From NCBI RefSeq assembly GCF_014138285.1, contig NZ_JACGXN010000001.1:981314-1045313 (forward strand): a stretch of 64,000 nucleotides of DNA, read 5' to 3'. Source of the stretch: Phyllobacterium myrsinacearum. GTDB taxonomy: Bacteria > Pseudomonadota > Alphaproteobacteria > Rhizobiales > Rhizobiaceae. Positions within the stretch are counted from its first letter, which is position 1. Every line of letters begins with the position of its first letter. Positions 28,816 through 38,922 of this stretch are shown in pieces. The notes under the pieces are model-generated. The model did not search any database. It saw only the letters and a program-made list of their open reading frames with translations, and was not told where the DNA came from. Made by a program: the position numbers and the translations under genes.

Positions 28816-30858
28816 TCAATTATCCATAATCAACGCCAACGGCGCCTTGAACCGCGCAACAAGTCCTTCCTTCTCGTATTCGATATTGGCGTCACCGGTT
28901 CCGGACAGGCCAAAGCGGATGAGACGCGAGCCAAACCCTTTCTTTTCCGGAGCAATTACTGCGGGGCCCCCGCTCTCGCGCCATGTCAGGATAAATTCCA
29001 TCTGTGACTGAGCCCGCTGGATTTCCCAACTGATGTCCACTTTGCCATGCATATTGGACAGGGACCCATACTTCAGGGCATTTGTAGCAAGTTCGTGCAA
29101 CAACAATGATAGAGACAACACAGCCTTGGGACCGAGATTGAGATTCGGACCGCGCAGGCTGAACTGCGATGCTTCGCCATGCAATCCCAAAACACTTTCC
29201 AAGACAGATCGGATGCGGGCCGCCGACCAATTCTGATGCAGTAAGACATTGTGGGCAGAACTCAACGCCATGATGCGCTGTTTAAACGCCTCGACGGCAT
29301 CCTGTGGTGCATCGCGCAGCGTTTGGGACGCGATTGCCTGCACCATGGTAAGCGTGTTTTTCAGGCGATGGCTCAGTTCCTGATTGAGGATACCCTGCTC
29401 ATGTTCGGCCTGCAGTTTGGCGATGGCGGCATAGGTCCGGTCGGCAATACTGACAACGAACTGAATTTCATCCGTTGCCCAATCCCGCGGATTTTCGTCG
29501 TGTGCAAACATCAGGCCAACCAGTTCGCCGCCATGCATCAACGGAACCTTGATGAAAGAACGGGTCTGAAGTCCGGCATAAGCGTCATAATCGAGGGCCA
29601 GCCAATCCGTACTGGATATGTCGGAGACGGCGATTGGTATACCGATCTGCGCGTTCTTGATCGTGGCTTTGAAATTGGCCAGCGAGTGGCGACCAGCCAT
29701 GGATTTCAAGCCGGGCCCTGTCCAGTCGTTTTCGACATTGAAGATATCCGCCGTAAGATCGATGATCGCGAACCCGACACGGCCTGCATGCAGATTTTCA
29801 CCCAGAACCCTTGAGGCAATTTCCGCTGCCTCGGCCGTTGTCCGGGCATCGCGAATACTATCTCCCAGTTCAAGAAGGGCGGCTTGCCGGATTTCCGCCT
29901 GCTTACGCTTGGTTACGTCCTGGACGGTGCCACGGAACAACGCCGGTTGACCAGCGTCGTCATTGGCAACCTCTCCGCGCCGGCTCAGCCAACGCAAAGA
30001 CCCGTCATCGACCCGCCTGATCCGGTATTCGATATCCAGAATGATGTTTCCATCACCACGCGATGACTGATCGGAAACAAGATGCCTGTCTTCCTCATAG
30101 GTCAGTGCCTCAAATGTCGGAGCAGGATATTGCTCGCTCTCCGGCAGCCCGTATAGTCGGCACATTTCGGGTGTAACCCGGGCAATATTGGTTTTGACAT
30201 TAAGCTCGAACGCCCCGATACCGCCCGCCTGTTGAGCAGACCCGAGCCAGCTATCGACCCGATACTGCTTGTTGCGCGCCGCCTCGCTGGACAATGCCCG
30301 TCTGAGGCTGGAGCGCACCGTACGGCGTTGTTGGATCACCAGATCGTTGCGGTCCTCGATGACCCGGCGCAATTCGAGAATGGTGACGACCTGTTCGGCA
30401 AGATCCTGCAGAGCTTCGATCTGTGCGTCGCTCAATCCGCCGGGACGCGGTATATTGTCAATCACACAGAGCGTGCCAATGGCCTCGCCGCTGGGCGTAT
30501 TGAGGACCGCCCCTGCATAAAACCGGATAAAAGGTTCGCCGGTCACCAGCGTATTTTGCCTGGTTCGCTCGTCGAGCGTTAGATCAGGAATGATGAGTAC
30601 GGAGCCTGCCGGCAAAGCATGGGCACACACCGATTGCTCCAGCGGTGTCTCACAGGGTTCAAAACCGGTACGGGCCTTGAACCATTGCCTGTCACCCGTG
30701 ACCAGACTGATCAAGGCAACCGGCGTCTCGCAGATCTGTTTGGCAAGGGAGACAATATTATCAAATGCCGGCTCTGGTGGCGTATCAAGAATTTCATATT
30801 CCTCAAGAGCAGCCAGTCTATGGGCGTCCTGAAGAACTGAATGGGGCAAATCGCTCAT
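28816..30858 (-). CDS. HWE-family sensor histidine kinase with GAF-PAS-GAF input
   Basis: A soluble 680-residue signalling kinase without membrane segments. Order: GAF domain (about 25-165, with FYAGAVLNTPSGEAIGTLCVID), PAS domain (about 205-320, ending FRGTVQDVTKRK), second GAF (about 330-480), then the HWE kinase core. The phospho-acceptor His is near 497 in NQELSHRLKNTL, the N box is HELATNALKYGS and WRE occurs in LTWRESGG. HWE kinases are frequent in rhizobia and often report light, redox or general stress. No response regulator is adjacent. The ATG at 30858 is preferred over a TTG four codons upstream. Confidence 0.9.
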   Translation of the reverse strand: MSDLPHSVLQDAHRLAALEEYEILDTPPEPAFDNIVSLAKQICETPVALISLVTGDRQWFKARTGFEPCETPLEQSVCAHALPAGSVLIIPDLTLDERTRQNTLVTGEPFIRFYAGAVLNTPSGEAIGTLCVIDNIPRPGGLSDAQIEALQDLAEQVVTILELRRVIEDRNDLVIQQRRTVRSSLRRALSSEAARNKQYRVDSWLGSAQQAGGIGAFELNVKTNIARVTPEMCRLYGLPESEQYPAPTFEALTYEEDRHLVSDQSSRGDGNIILDIEYRIRRVDDGSLRWLSRRGEVANDDAGQPALFRGTVQDVTKRKQAEIRQAALLELGDSIRDARTTAEAAEIASRVLGENLHAGRVGFAIIDLTADIFNVENDWTGPGLKSMAGRHSLANFKATIKNAQIGIPIAVSDISSTDWLALDYDAYAGLQTRSFIKVPLMHGGELVGLMFAHDENPRDWATDEIQFVVSIADRTYAAIAKLQAEHEQGILNQELSHRLKNTLTMVQAIASQTLRDAPQDAVEAFKQRIMALSSAHNVLLHQNWSAARIRSVLESVLGLHGEASQFSLRGPNLNLGPKAVLSLSLLLHELATNALKYGSLSNMHGKVDISWEIQRAQSQMEFILTWRESGGPAVIAPEKKGFGSRLIRFGLSGTGDANIEYEKEGLVARFKAPLALIMDN

Positions 30859-31102
30859 GGATAAACCCAATCGCCAAATTTTGTGTGAGAAACACAGGAA
30901 CTAATCGTGGTTATCAAATAGCCTAATTTTGCCCCGTGACAATTGCTATTTGCAAATACCCGTTATCCCCGTGGTCGCAGGCAAATGAAAAGCCCTCCCC
31001 CTACCTAGACAAAGACTTTCTTCCGCCGGATACAGTCAGGGACAAGGGGTATCCCTTCAAGTTAGCCAAATCCAGATATCCTCGAAATGGCATCGATGTG
31101 TA
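30859..31102. other. intergenic region upstream of the HWE kinase
   Basis: 244 bases between the kinase start and the end of the secreted-protein gene; both are minus-strand, so it holds the kinase promoter and any end signal for the glcB unit. I see no convincing hairpin plus T-run and no supported gene. Confidence 0.3.
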
Positions 31103-31618
31103 TCAGGATACTGGGCAGCTTCCGGCGATTACGTCGAAACTTTTGGTGGCAAATTCGCGCCCGTGTGTATCCTGCAGTGAAAACGTCCAGACACCCGAGA
31201 CCAGTTCATAGCTCTTCTCAAACATCCAGCCCGCATAGCGCTGCTGATGGATTGCCCCGTCGGGCCAGCTGCTGCGCTTCATCGTGCGGCCATCGGGCGT
31301 GTAAATTGCCGGATGCTGGACGACGACCATGATGGGCAGTATCTGGAAATCGGGAATGTTGAAAGCGGCGTACATCACCCCGAAACTGGTTCCGAGACAG
31401 GCGGTAATTTTCTCGGCCCTGATAACGTCTACCGGACCATCAACGAGACGGTTATAACCTGTCGGTGTATCCGGTGCCGTTTCCGTGCCAACGTCCTTGG
31501 CCCGTGTCAGACCCCAGTTGAGGATTTCAACGGCAGGTTCGGCAGCTTGCGCCCTTGCTGACCCCGCCCCGGCCAGCAATGCCGGGAGCAACAGGGCCAG
31601 GAGGCAAGGGGGACGCAT
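31103..31618 (-). CDS. secreted protein, DUF3859-like
   Basis: 171 residues with an N-terminal signal peptide (hydrophobic core LLALLLPALLAGAG, likely cleavage after SARA near residue 22). The mature part is beta-rich, with WGLTRAKDV near the start and a C-terminal GVWTFSLQDTHGREFATKSFDV. This layout reminds me of DUF3859, an uncharacterised periplasmic domain; the assignment is tentative. Two Cys residues (near 74 and 168) could form a disulphide. It starts seven bases after the glcB stop, so it is probably co-transcribed with malate synthase. Confidence 0.7.
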   Translation of the reverse strand: MRPPCLLALLLPALLAGAGSARAQAAEPAVEILNWGLTRAKDVGTETAPDTPTGYNRLVDGPVDVIRAEKITACLGTSFGVMYAAFNIPDFQILPIMVVVQHPAIYTPDGRTMKRSSWPDGAIHQQRYAGWMFEKSYELVSGVWTFSLQDTHGREFATKSFDVIAGSCPVS

Positions 31619-31625
31619 TTGACTG

Positions 31626-33806
31626 CTATGCAGCCGCGTACTTGGCTTTCAGTTCCAGCCTGCGGCGATGCAGGACCGGCTCTGTATAGCCGTTTGGCTG
31701 CGTCCGCCCCTCGAACACCAGATCGCAAGCCGCCTGAAACGCCACCGATCCATCGAAGTCAGGGGCCATTGGATGGTAATGCGGATCGCCTTCATTCTGC
31801 TTGTCAACGACGCCAGCCATACGCTTCAGCGTTTCCAGTACCTGGGCCTTGCTGGCAGCGCCATGATGCAGCCAGTTGGCGATGTGCTGGGCAGAAATAC
31901 GCAAGGTGGCGCGATCTTCCATCAGGCCGACATTATTAATGTCCGGCACCTTGGAACAGCCTACACCCTGATCCACCCAACGCACGACATACCCAAGAAT
32001 ACCCTGGGCATTGTTATCAAGCTCGCGCTGGATGTCTTCTGGTGTCCAATTGGGCCGCGAGGCGACCGGCACTGACAGGATATCGCTAAGCTTGGCGCGG
32101 CCGCGCGATTTCAGCTTTGCCTGGACCTCTGCCACATTGACCTTGTGATAGTGGGTGGCGTGCAGCGTCGCGGCCGTCGGCGACGGCACCCATGCGGTGT
32201 TGGCACCGGCCTTCGGATGGGCGATCTTCTGTTCAAGCATGGCCGCCATCAAATCCGGCATTGCCCACATGCCTTTGCCGATCTGGGCATGACCGGACAG
32301 GCCGCATTCAAGTCCGACATCGACATTCCAGTTTTCATAGGCACCGATCCAGGATGCCTGCTTCATGTCACCCTTGCGGATCATCGGACCCGCCTCCATT
32401 GATGTGTGGATCTCATCGCCGGTGCGGTCGAGGAAGCCGGTATTGATGAAAACGACCCGTTCTTTTGCGGCACGGATCGCTTCCTTCAGATTGACCGTCG
32501 TGCGGCGCTCCTCGTCCATGATCCCCATCTTCATCGTGTTGGGCTGCATGCCGAGCAGGGCTTCGACACGTTCGAACAGTTCCGATGCAAAGGCCACTTC
32601 CTCGGGACCATGCATTTTCGGCTTCACTACATACATGGAACCGGCGCGCGAATTCATGCGGCGACCCTTGGGACCAACATCGTGCAGGGCGATCAGGCCG
32701 GTGATTGCCGCATCCATGATGCCTTCCGGCACCTCATTGCCGTCCTTATCGAGGATGGCCGGATTGGTCATGAGATGACCGACATTGCGCACCAGCATGA
32801 GCGAACGGCCCGGCAAGGTCAGCGGCTTACCGTCCGGTCCCGTATATTCGCGGTCAGGATTCAGCTTGCGGGTGACTGATTTACCGCTCTTTTCAAACGT
32901 GTCCTGCAGATCGCCGTTCATCAGACCGAGCCAGTTGCGATAGACAACAACCTTGTCTTCCGCATCGACAGCCGCAACCGAATCTTCGCAGTCCTGAATC
33001 GTTGTCAGTGCCGATTCCAGCACCATATCTGCAATATTGGCCGGGTCGGTCTTCCCAGTGGGATGATCGACGTTCATGACGATCTCCACATGCATGCCGT
33101 TCTTGACCAGCAGAACGGAGGACGGCTTGGCAGCATCGCCTTTATAGCCGGCGAACTGCGCCTGATCCTTCAGCGACAATGACGCGCCATTGGCAACTTT
33201 CAGAACCAATGTACCGTGATCCACGAAAAGGCCCGTAACATCAGCCCAGCTTTCGCCATTCAGCGGCGCGCTATCGTCGAGGAATGCCTTGGCCCAGGCG
33301 ATGACTTTGCCGCCACGCACCGGATTGAACGCCTTGCCCTTCTCCGCACCGTCAGTTTCAGGAATTGCATCCGTGCCGTAGAGCGCATCATAGAGCGAAC
33401 CCCAACGCGCATTGGCAGCATTCAGCGCATAACGGGCGTTCATCACAGGCACAACCAGCTGTGGTCCGGCTGTCACCGCGATTTCCGGGTCGACATTGTT
33501 GGTCGAGACAGAAAATGTTCCGCCTTCCGGGATCAGATAACCTATCTCTCGAAGAAAGGATTCGTATTGCTCCTGCGTATATCCGGTATTCCGCTTCTCG
33601 CGATAAAAGGCATCGAGCTTTTCCTGAAACGCGTCACGCTTGGCGAGTAGGGCCCGGTTCTTGGGCGACAGATCATCAACGATTGCTGCCAGACCTTGGA
33701 AAAAGGCATCGGTATTGATCAAGGTTCCGGTGACCGCTTCGTTTGCCACGAAGTCGTAGAGCTCTTTTGCCACCTTCAGACCGTTGATCTCTATACGCTC
33801 GCTCAT
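31626..33806 (-). CDS. glcB: malate synthase G
   Basis: Condenses glyoxylate with acetyl-CoA to malate, in the glyoxylate/glycolate pathway. The 726-residue length fits isoform G (723 in E. coli), much longer than isoform A. Recognisable segments are [15 protein letters not shown] and the active-site stretch [14 protein letters not shown] near residue 455, with the loop [15 protein letters not shown] after it. ATG at 33806 follows GGAG on the minus strand; 14 upstream codons were excluded. No isocitrate lyase gene is adjacent. Confidence 0.96.
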   Translation of the reverse strand: MSERIEINGLKVAKELYDFVANEAVTGTLINTDAFFQGLAAIVDDLSPKNRALLAKRDAFQEKLDAFYREKRNTGYTQEQYESFLREIGYLIPEGGTFSVSTNNVDPEIAVTAGPQLVVPVMNARYALNAANARWGSLYDALYGTDAIPETDGAEKGKAFNPVRGGKVIAWAKAFLDDSAPLNGESWADVTGLFVDHGTLVLKVANGASLSLKDQAQFAGYKGDAAKPSSVLLVKNGMHVEIVMNVDHPTGKTDPANIADMVLESALTTIQDCEDSVAAVDAEDKVVVYRNWLGLMNGDLQDTFEKSGKSVTRKLNPDREYTGPDGKPLTLPGRSLMLVRNVGHLMTNPAILDKDGNEVPEGIMDAAITGLIALHDVGPKGRRMNSRAGSMYVVKPKMHGPEEVAFASELFERVEALLGMQPNTMKMGIMDEERRTTVNLKEAIRAAKERVVFINTGFLDRTGDEIHTSMEAGPMIRKGDMKQASWIGAYENWNVDVGLECGLSGHAQIGKGMWAMPDLMAAMLEQKIAHPKAGANTAWVPSPTAATLHATHYHKVNVAEVQAKLKSRGRAKLSDILSVPVASRPNWTPEDIQRELDNNAQGILGYVVRWVDQGVGCSKVPDINNVGLMEDRATLRISAQHIANWLHHGAASKAQVLETLKRMAGVVDKQNEGDPHYHPMAPDFDGSVAFQAACDLVFEGRTQPNGYTEPVLHRRRLELKAKYAAA

Positions 33807-33913
33807 ACTATACTCCTTCAGATTTTCCATTACCGTACCCTTGAACACATCAAAGCATTCTCCGTCAATTCATCCAAAATAAACATGATTTATGCCAGAA
33901 TGGAAACAATCGC

Positions 33914-35929
33914 TCAGTGTGCGATACGGGGCCTGCCTGTTGCAGTTGCGATCAACACCGCTTCTATGAATTTCCGCTGATCTTCAACTGTTGCAACGCT
34001 GACATCCCGGGCGATCGTGACCTGCGCTTCGTCAGTGCCAGCTTCCAGCGCGAGACTGCGGACCTGTCGTTGCAGCGTTTCCTCGGCAAAGGCGACCGCA
34101 AGATCTTCCTCCTGGAAATCCTTCATCACCTCGCCTGATGCCACACGGAAAATTCCTTCGGCCGGCTGACTGATGTGAGCTTCGACCGATACGCGCACCT
34201 GACCGACAACGGCACCGAGCGCATTGGCAACATCAGTATCCACGGGAACGATGCTGCGGGTGCCCAGCATGGTACCGACTGCGGGATAGTAAACAGGGGC
34301 AGAGGCACCCAGACCGATCAGCGGCCGGTCAATGTCAAGTTTGATGCCAGCAATACCGCCCTGTTTGGAGAGAGCACGCTGGATCAGTGGATTTGCGACC
34401 ACCTCCGGACCCTCGAGTCCATCCTCGGCAAAGACGGTCTCCAGCACAACTTCCGACGAACGGCGAATGAGTGCGTCATAGGTGCGGCGCGAAATTTCTT
34501 CCGGCGTATCGCACAGGGGACGGCCGGCGCCGTCCTTGCGGCGGGCATAGAGAATAGCGCCGTGGCGTGCAGCCTCACCGTTCCAGTTGTTCTGCAAATT
34601 GAGAACATGACAGGCATCGGACGGCGTAAACCCCGAGAGATGGACGAGGCCGCGCGCGACCAATCGGTTGATCGTTGCTGTCTGCGAAACGGAACTCAGA
34701 AGCCGGTCAAGCGGCTGCGGTTCACGCGTGATGCGTACATAAAGCTCGGCTTCACCCTTGCTCAATCCAGAGGCCATTTGCTCGGGAACGCCTGTCAGCA
34801 GCGCGAAACGGCCGTCCAGACGCCCGGGATTGGCGGTCTTCACCTGCCGTACCAGATGGTCGATGACAATGGCACCATGGTTGGCTGCAAGCAGCGACAG
34901 CGGCACCAGCCGTCTTGGTCCGAGCTTGATGCGCGGCGCCATCGCATTGTCGTCAAGTGAGACTTCGGAATCCCCGCCCAGCCCGAAGGTGCGCATCGCC
35001 ACAGCCTCGACCATGGTGCGGAAACCGCCAACAGTAGCGCCGTTCGGGTCCAGCCGGGGACGGCCGTTGTCGAGAACCGCAACATCCGTGGTTGTCCCGC
35101 CGATATCGGACACAATCGCATTGTCGAGGCCCGTCATGTGACGGGCACCCACAAGGCTAGCGGCAGGTCCCGACAGGATCGTTTCAATTGGACGGTGCCG
35201 CGCGAAGGCCGCCGATACCAGTGCTCCGTCACCACGCACCACCATCAACGGAGCATGGATACCGCGCCGATCGAGAAAACCCTCCGTTGCGGCCACGAGA
35301 CGGTCAATCATGGCGATGAGCCGCGCATTGAGAACTGTGGTGAGCGCGCGCCGCGGGCCGTTCAGCTTGGCCGAGAGCTCGTGACTGCATGTGACCGGCA
35401 GGCCAGTTGTGCTGCGTACGAGATCGCGAACGGCAATCTCATGTTCCGGATTGCGCACGGCGAAATAGGCGCAAACAGCAAAGCCGGTCACCTCGTCCTT
35501 CAAGCGTGGCAGTGCATCCTGAAGCGCGGAGGTATCGAAGGGTTGCGGACGGCCATAGACGTCATGCCCGCCCGGCAGGAACACTACCGGATCGGAGCCC
35601 AATGCGATGCCAAGGTCTGCCTTCTCCAGATCTGCTTGCGAGAATCCGACCATGACAAGGGCGATCCGCCCGCCCTGTCCCTCGACAAGCGCATTGGTGG
35701 CAAGGGTCGTCGACATGGAAACCAGACGGATATGGCCGGGGTCAACGGAAGCCTCTGCAACGATACGCTCGACAGCGCCGGAGATGCCTACACTCAGATC
35801 ATGGCGCGTGGTCAGGGCTTTTGCCTTGGCGATAACGCCGCGCGCCTCAGACCAGAGAACTGCGTCCGTGTAGGTCCCACCCGTATCAATACCGAGAAAA
35901 ATCGCGTTCTCTACCTGTGAATCAGCCAT
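33914..35929 (-). CDS. hydantoinase/oxoprolinase family protein, HyuA-like subunit
   Basis: 671-residue ATP-dependent amidohydrolase subunit of the HyuA/oxoprolinase-A type. The N-terminal Hydant_A_N domain begins FLGIDTGGTYTDAVLW, with the thiolase-like STTLATNAL near residue 73. The catalytic Hydantoinase_A domain has the actin-like phosphate loop SDIGGTTTDVAVLDNG near residue 275. ATG at 35929. A partner HyuB subunit is expected for 5-oxoproline, hydantoin or acetone-type reactions but none lies next to it, so the substrate and even activity are open. Confidence 0.86.
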   Translation of the reverse strand: MADSQVENAIFLGIDTGGTYTDAVLWSEARGVIAKAKALTTRHDLSVGISGAVERIVAEASVDPGHIRLVSMSTTLATNALVEGQGGRIALVMVGFSQADLEKADLGIALGSDPVVFLPGGHDVYGRPQPFDTSALQDALPRLKDEVTGFAVCAYFAVRNPEHEIAVRDLVRSTTGLPVTCSHELSAKLNGPRRALTTVLNARLIAMIDRLVAATEGFLDRRGIHAPLMVVRGDGALVSAAFARHRPIETILSGPAASLVGARHMTGLDNAIVSDIGGTTTDVAVLDNGRPRLDPNGATVGGFRTMVEAVAMRTFGLGGDSEVSLDDNAMAPRIKLGPRRLVPLSLLAANHGAIVIDHLVRQVKTANPGRLDGRFALLTGVPEQMASGLSKGEAELYVRITREPQPLDRLLSSVSQTATINRLVARGLVHLSGFTPSDACHVLNLQNNWNGEAARHGAILYARRKDGAGRPLCDTPEEISRRTYDALIRRSSEVVLETVFAEDGLEGPEVVANPLIQRALSKQGGIAGIKLDIDRPLIGLGASAPVYYPAVGTMLGTRSIVPVDTDVANALGAVVGQVRVSVEAHISQPAEGIFRVASGEVMKDFQEEDLAVAFAEETLQRQVRSLALEAGTDEAQVTIARDVSVATVEDQRKFIEAVLIATATGRPRIAH

Positions 35930-36073
35930 GATGCCCTGCGTCTTTTCTGGCAGGGTTATCCTATGATGACACGAACGACTAGCGCCATTCCGACCATTTG
36001 CCGCCGCATCGGTACAACAGTGCCGGAACCATTCAAATCCTGCTACGTTGTGCCGAGGGCAAAGGGGGCTTCG

Positions 36074-37033
36074 ATGGCATCACAATCTGGCAGTCACGCG
36101 GGATCGAAGAAGGTTATCTATGCCGCCATCCTCGGCAATCTTCTGATCGCAGCGACAAAATTCATTGCCGCCTTCTTCACGGGCAGTTCCGCCATGCTTT
36201 CAGAAGGCGTGCATTCGCTGGTGGATACGGGGAATGGTGGCCTGCTTCTCTACGGGCTGCGGCGCGCAGCAAAACCGGCCGACAAATCACACCCGCTTGG
36301 CCATGGACGCGAGCTTTACTTCTGGAGTTTCATTGTTGCGCTGCTGGTCTTTGCCGTGGGTGCCGGCGTCTCGTTCTATGAGGGCCTTATTCATATTCTT
36401 GAGCCGGAACCCGTTGCCAATCCCATTGTCAATTACGTCGTTCTCGGCTTTGCGCTGCTTTTTGAGGGCATCTCATGGACGGTGGCCCTAAAAGAGTTTC
36501 GCACCATGAAAGGCAAACTCGGTTATCTTGAAGCGGTCAAGCAGAGTAAGGATCCGAGTGTCTTTACTGTCCTCTTTGAAGACACCGCTGCCCTGCTCGG
36601 GCTCATCGTGGCTTTTGCCGGTATTTCAGCAGCGCAGTTGTTTGACATGCCCGAACTCGACGGGGTGGCATCCATTGGCATTGCCATCATTCTCGGTGCT
36701 ACCGCGATTTTCCTCGCGAGGGAAAGCAAGGGCCTGTTGATTGGCGAGTCGGCGCTACCCGAAGCAGAACAGCAGATTCTTGATATCGCAGGCAAGGACC
36801 CGGCGATCCAGCAGGCAAATGGTGTGCTGACCGTTCATATGGGGCCAAAGCAAATCGTCGCCGGGCTCAGCATCGAATTCGAGGACCATACCACTGCGCC
36901 CGAGATCGAAGCCTGTGTTGAGCGCATCGAAACGGCAATACGTCAGGCCAACCCGGATATTGTATCCGTATTTGTCAAACCCCAGACTGCAAGTACCTGG
37001 AAGACGCGGCGGCAAAAAATCGTTGAAGGCTAG
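36074..37033 (+). CDS. cation diffusion facilitator family transporter
   Basis: 319-residue inner-membrane cation exporter with about six hydrophobic segments and a C-terminal cytoplasmic domain (from about 220). It has HSLVDTGNGG in the second segment (HxxxD) and the cytoplasmic HPLGHGRELYFW. In the fifth segment region the usual HxxxD is replaced by FEDTAALLGLIVAF, as in the SLC30A9-like branch. ATG at 36074 follows AAAGGGGG; the frame is open 37 codons upstream without membrane-protein character. It is divergent from the HyuA-like gene and convergent with rmuC (five bases apart). Metal specificity is unknown. Confidence 0.88.
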   Translation: MASQSGSHAGSKKVIYAAILGNLLIAATKFIAAFFTGSSAMLSEGVHSLVDTGNGGLLLYGLRRAAKPADKSHPLGHGRELYFWSFIVALLVFAVGAGVSFYEGLIHILEPEPVANPIVNYVVLGFALLFEGISWTVALKEFRTMKGKLGYLEAVKQSKDPSVFTVLFEDTAALLGLIVAFAGISAAQLFDMPELDGVASIGIAIILGATAIFLARESKGLLIGESALPEAEQQILDIAGKDPAIQQANGVLTVHMGPKQIVAGLSIEFEDHTTAPEIEACVERIETAIRQANPDIVSVFVKPQTASTWKTRRQKIVEG

Positions 37034-37038
37034 AGCAA

Positions 37039-38274
37039 CTAGTCTTCATCCACCACGCGCAGACGCAACTGGCCCGTTGTCGATGCTGCGGACCGGCTGG
37101 TGTCCGGTCCCTTCGCGGGTTCGCCCGCAGCGGGATCGACGAATTCAAGCGCCTCGATCTTCTGACCACGCTTTGTCACCTTGCTGGATGAGACCAGAAT
37201 ATCGTCAATATCCTTGCTTGCCTGACCGAAATGGGTCTGCAACCGCCTGACCCGATCGTCCAGACGCCCGACATCTTCCATCAGCCGGATAACCTCGCCC
37301 TGGATGAGATGCGCCTGCTCACGCATGCGCACATCCTTCAGTACCGCTTGAATGACCTGAATGGACAGCATCAAAAGCGACGGTGATACGATCACGATGC
37401 GCGAACGATGCGCCTTCTGCACAATACCTTCGAAGTTCTCATGAATCTCGGCAAAGATGGATTCTGACGGCACGAAAAGAAACGCCGTATCCTGCGTTTC
37501 GCCGTTGATCAGATATTTTTCCGCCACGTCACGAATATGGATTTCGATATCCCTGCGGAACTGGGCAAGCGCCAGCTTCTTGGCATCCGGGGTCTCGGAC
37601 TCGCGGATGGCATTCCACGCTTCCAGCGGAAACTTGGCATCGATAACCAGATTGGGCGCGCCATTCGGCATGCGGACCATACAGTCCGGCCGGTTTCCAT
37701 TGGAAAGCGTGGCCTGAAACTCATAGGCTCCCTGTGGTAGTCCATCGGCGATGATGGTTTCCATGCGAGCCTGACCAAAGGCACCGCGGGTCTGTTTGTT
37801 GGCGAGAATAGCCTGCAACTGGACGACTTGTCCGGCCAGCGACTGGATATTGTTCTGTGCCGTATCGATGACCGCCAACCGTTCCTGCAACTTGGCAAGA
37901 TTTTCATGGGTCGACTGCGTCTGTTCCGTCATGGTCTGACCGATGCGGCTGGTCATTCCATCAAGGCGCTCGCGGATCGACTGGTTCAGCTCCGCCTGGC
38001 GTGAACCGAAAAGTTCGGCCATGGTCTGCATGCGGCCCTGCATCTCCGACTGGCTCTTCAAGATTTCAGCCATCCGCATTTCCGCATCGCGTGCACGATC
38101 TTCCGCCTGGAATTCCGCAATCAATCGCGCTCGCCCCGATCGCCAGAGCGCGATTCCGCAAAGAACGATGGCAACAGCAACGATCACGGCCGCAGCCAGC
38201 AGGGCGGTGCCTACAGAAACAGTACTGGCGCCAAGCTGAAACAGCGGCTGATCGAGCGAATGTGACGTTTCCAT
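37039..38274 (-). CDS. rmuC: DNA recombination protein RmuC homologue
   Basis: 411-residue protein with one N-terminal membrane segment (VSVGTALLAAAVIVAVAIVL), a long coiled coil (about 45-135) and the RmuC nuclease-like domain (MVRMPNGAPNLVIDAKFPLEAW; FLFVPSESIFAEIHENF). In E. coli it limits inversion at short inverted repeats. I start it at the ATG at 38274 (METSHSLDQPLF). The reading frame stays open for another 384 codons upstream, but that is antisense to def and fmt and clearly not coding. Divergent from def. Confidence 0.9.
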   Translation of the reverse strand: METSHSLDQPLFQLGASTVSVGTALLAAAVIVAVAIVLCGIALWRSGRARLIAEFQAEDRARDAEMRMAEILKSQSEMQGRMQTMAELFGSRQAELNQSIRERLDGMTSRIGQTMTEQTQSTHENLAKLQERLAVIDTAQNNIQSLAGQVVQLQAILANKQTRGAFGQARMETIIADGLPQGAYEFQATLSNGNRPDCMVRMPNGAPNLVIDAKFPLEAWNAIRESETPDAKKLALAQFRRDIEIHIRDVAEKYLINGETQDTAFLFVPSESIFAEIHENFEGIVQKAHRSRIVIVSPSLLMLSIQVIQAVLKDVRMREQAHLIQGEVIRLMEDVGRLDDRVRRLQTHFGQASKDIDDILVSSSKVTKRGQKIEALEFVDPAAGEPAKGPDTSRSAASTTGQLRLRVVDED

Positions 38275-38388
38275 GAGGAGCAGACTAACCGATTCGAATG
38301 GCAAATGTGAGATCAAAACAAGAACATTTTCACAAATGCCATTTGTGTCGGGATTGACGGTTGAAAGCCGAGATATTAGGTGATGCAC

Positions 38389-38919
38389 ATGTCTATCAAA
38401 CCGCTTGTCATTCTTCCCGATCCGCTGCTGCGCCAGGTTTCCAAACCCGTGGAGCGCTTTGACGCCGATTTGCGCAAATTCTCCAAGGATATGCTCGAAA
38501 CCATGTATGACGCGCCGGGCATCGGTTTGGCCGCGATCCAGGTGGCTGAGCCGCTGCGCATGCTGGTGATTGACCTTGCCAAGGAAGACGAACCAAAGGC
38601 ACCGCAGGTTTTCATCAATCCGGAGATCTTGTCTTCCAGCGCCGAACGCAATGTCTATGAAGAGGGCTGTCTGTCCATTCCGGATTATTATGCAGAAGTC
38701 GAGCGTCCGGCAAAAGTGCGGGTTTCCTATTTCGACATCGACGGCAAGAGGCACGAAATCGAGGCTGATGGCTTGCTGGCAACCTGCCTTCAGCACGAAA
38801 TCGACCATCTCAATGGCGTGCTTTTCATTGACTATATTTCCCGGCTCAAGCGTGAAATGGTGGTCAAGAAGTTCAAGAAGCTCGCCAAGGATCGCGCTCC
38901 GAGCCGGCTGGCGGTGTAA
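38389..38919 (+). CDS. def: peptide deformylase
   Basis: Removes the formyl group from nascent protein N-termini. 176 residues with all three metal-enzyme motifs: GIGLAAIQ near residue 45, EEGCLSIP near 90 and QHEIDHLNG near 135 (Cys and two His bind the metal). ATG at 38389 has AGGTGA five bases upstream; an ATG two codons earlier and a GTG before it are too close to that site. fmt follows after three bases, the usual def-fmt operon. Confidence 0.96.
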   Translation: MSIKPLVILPDPLLRQVSKPVERFDADLRKFSKDMLETMYDAPGIGLAAIQVAEPLRMLVIDLAKEDEPKAPQVFINPEILSSSAERNVYEEGCLSIPDYYAEVERPAKVRVSYFDIDGKRHEIEADGLLATCLQHEIDHLNGVLFIDYISRLKREMVVKKFKKLAKDRAPSRLAV

Positions 38920-38922
38920 GCC

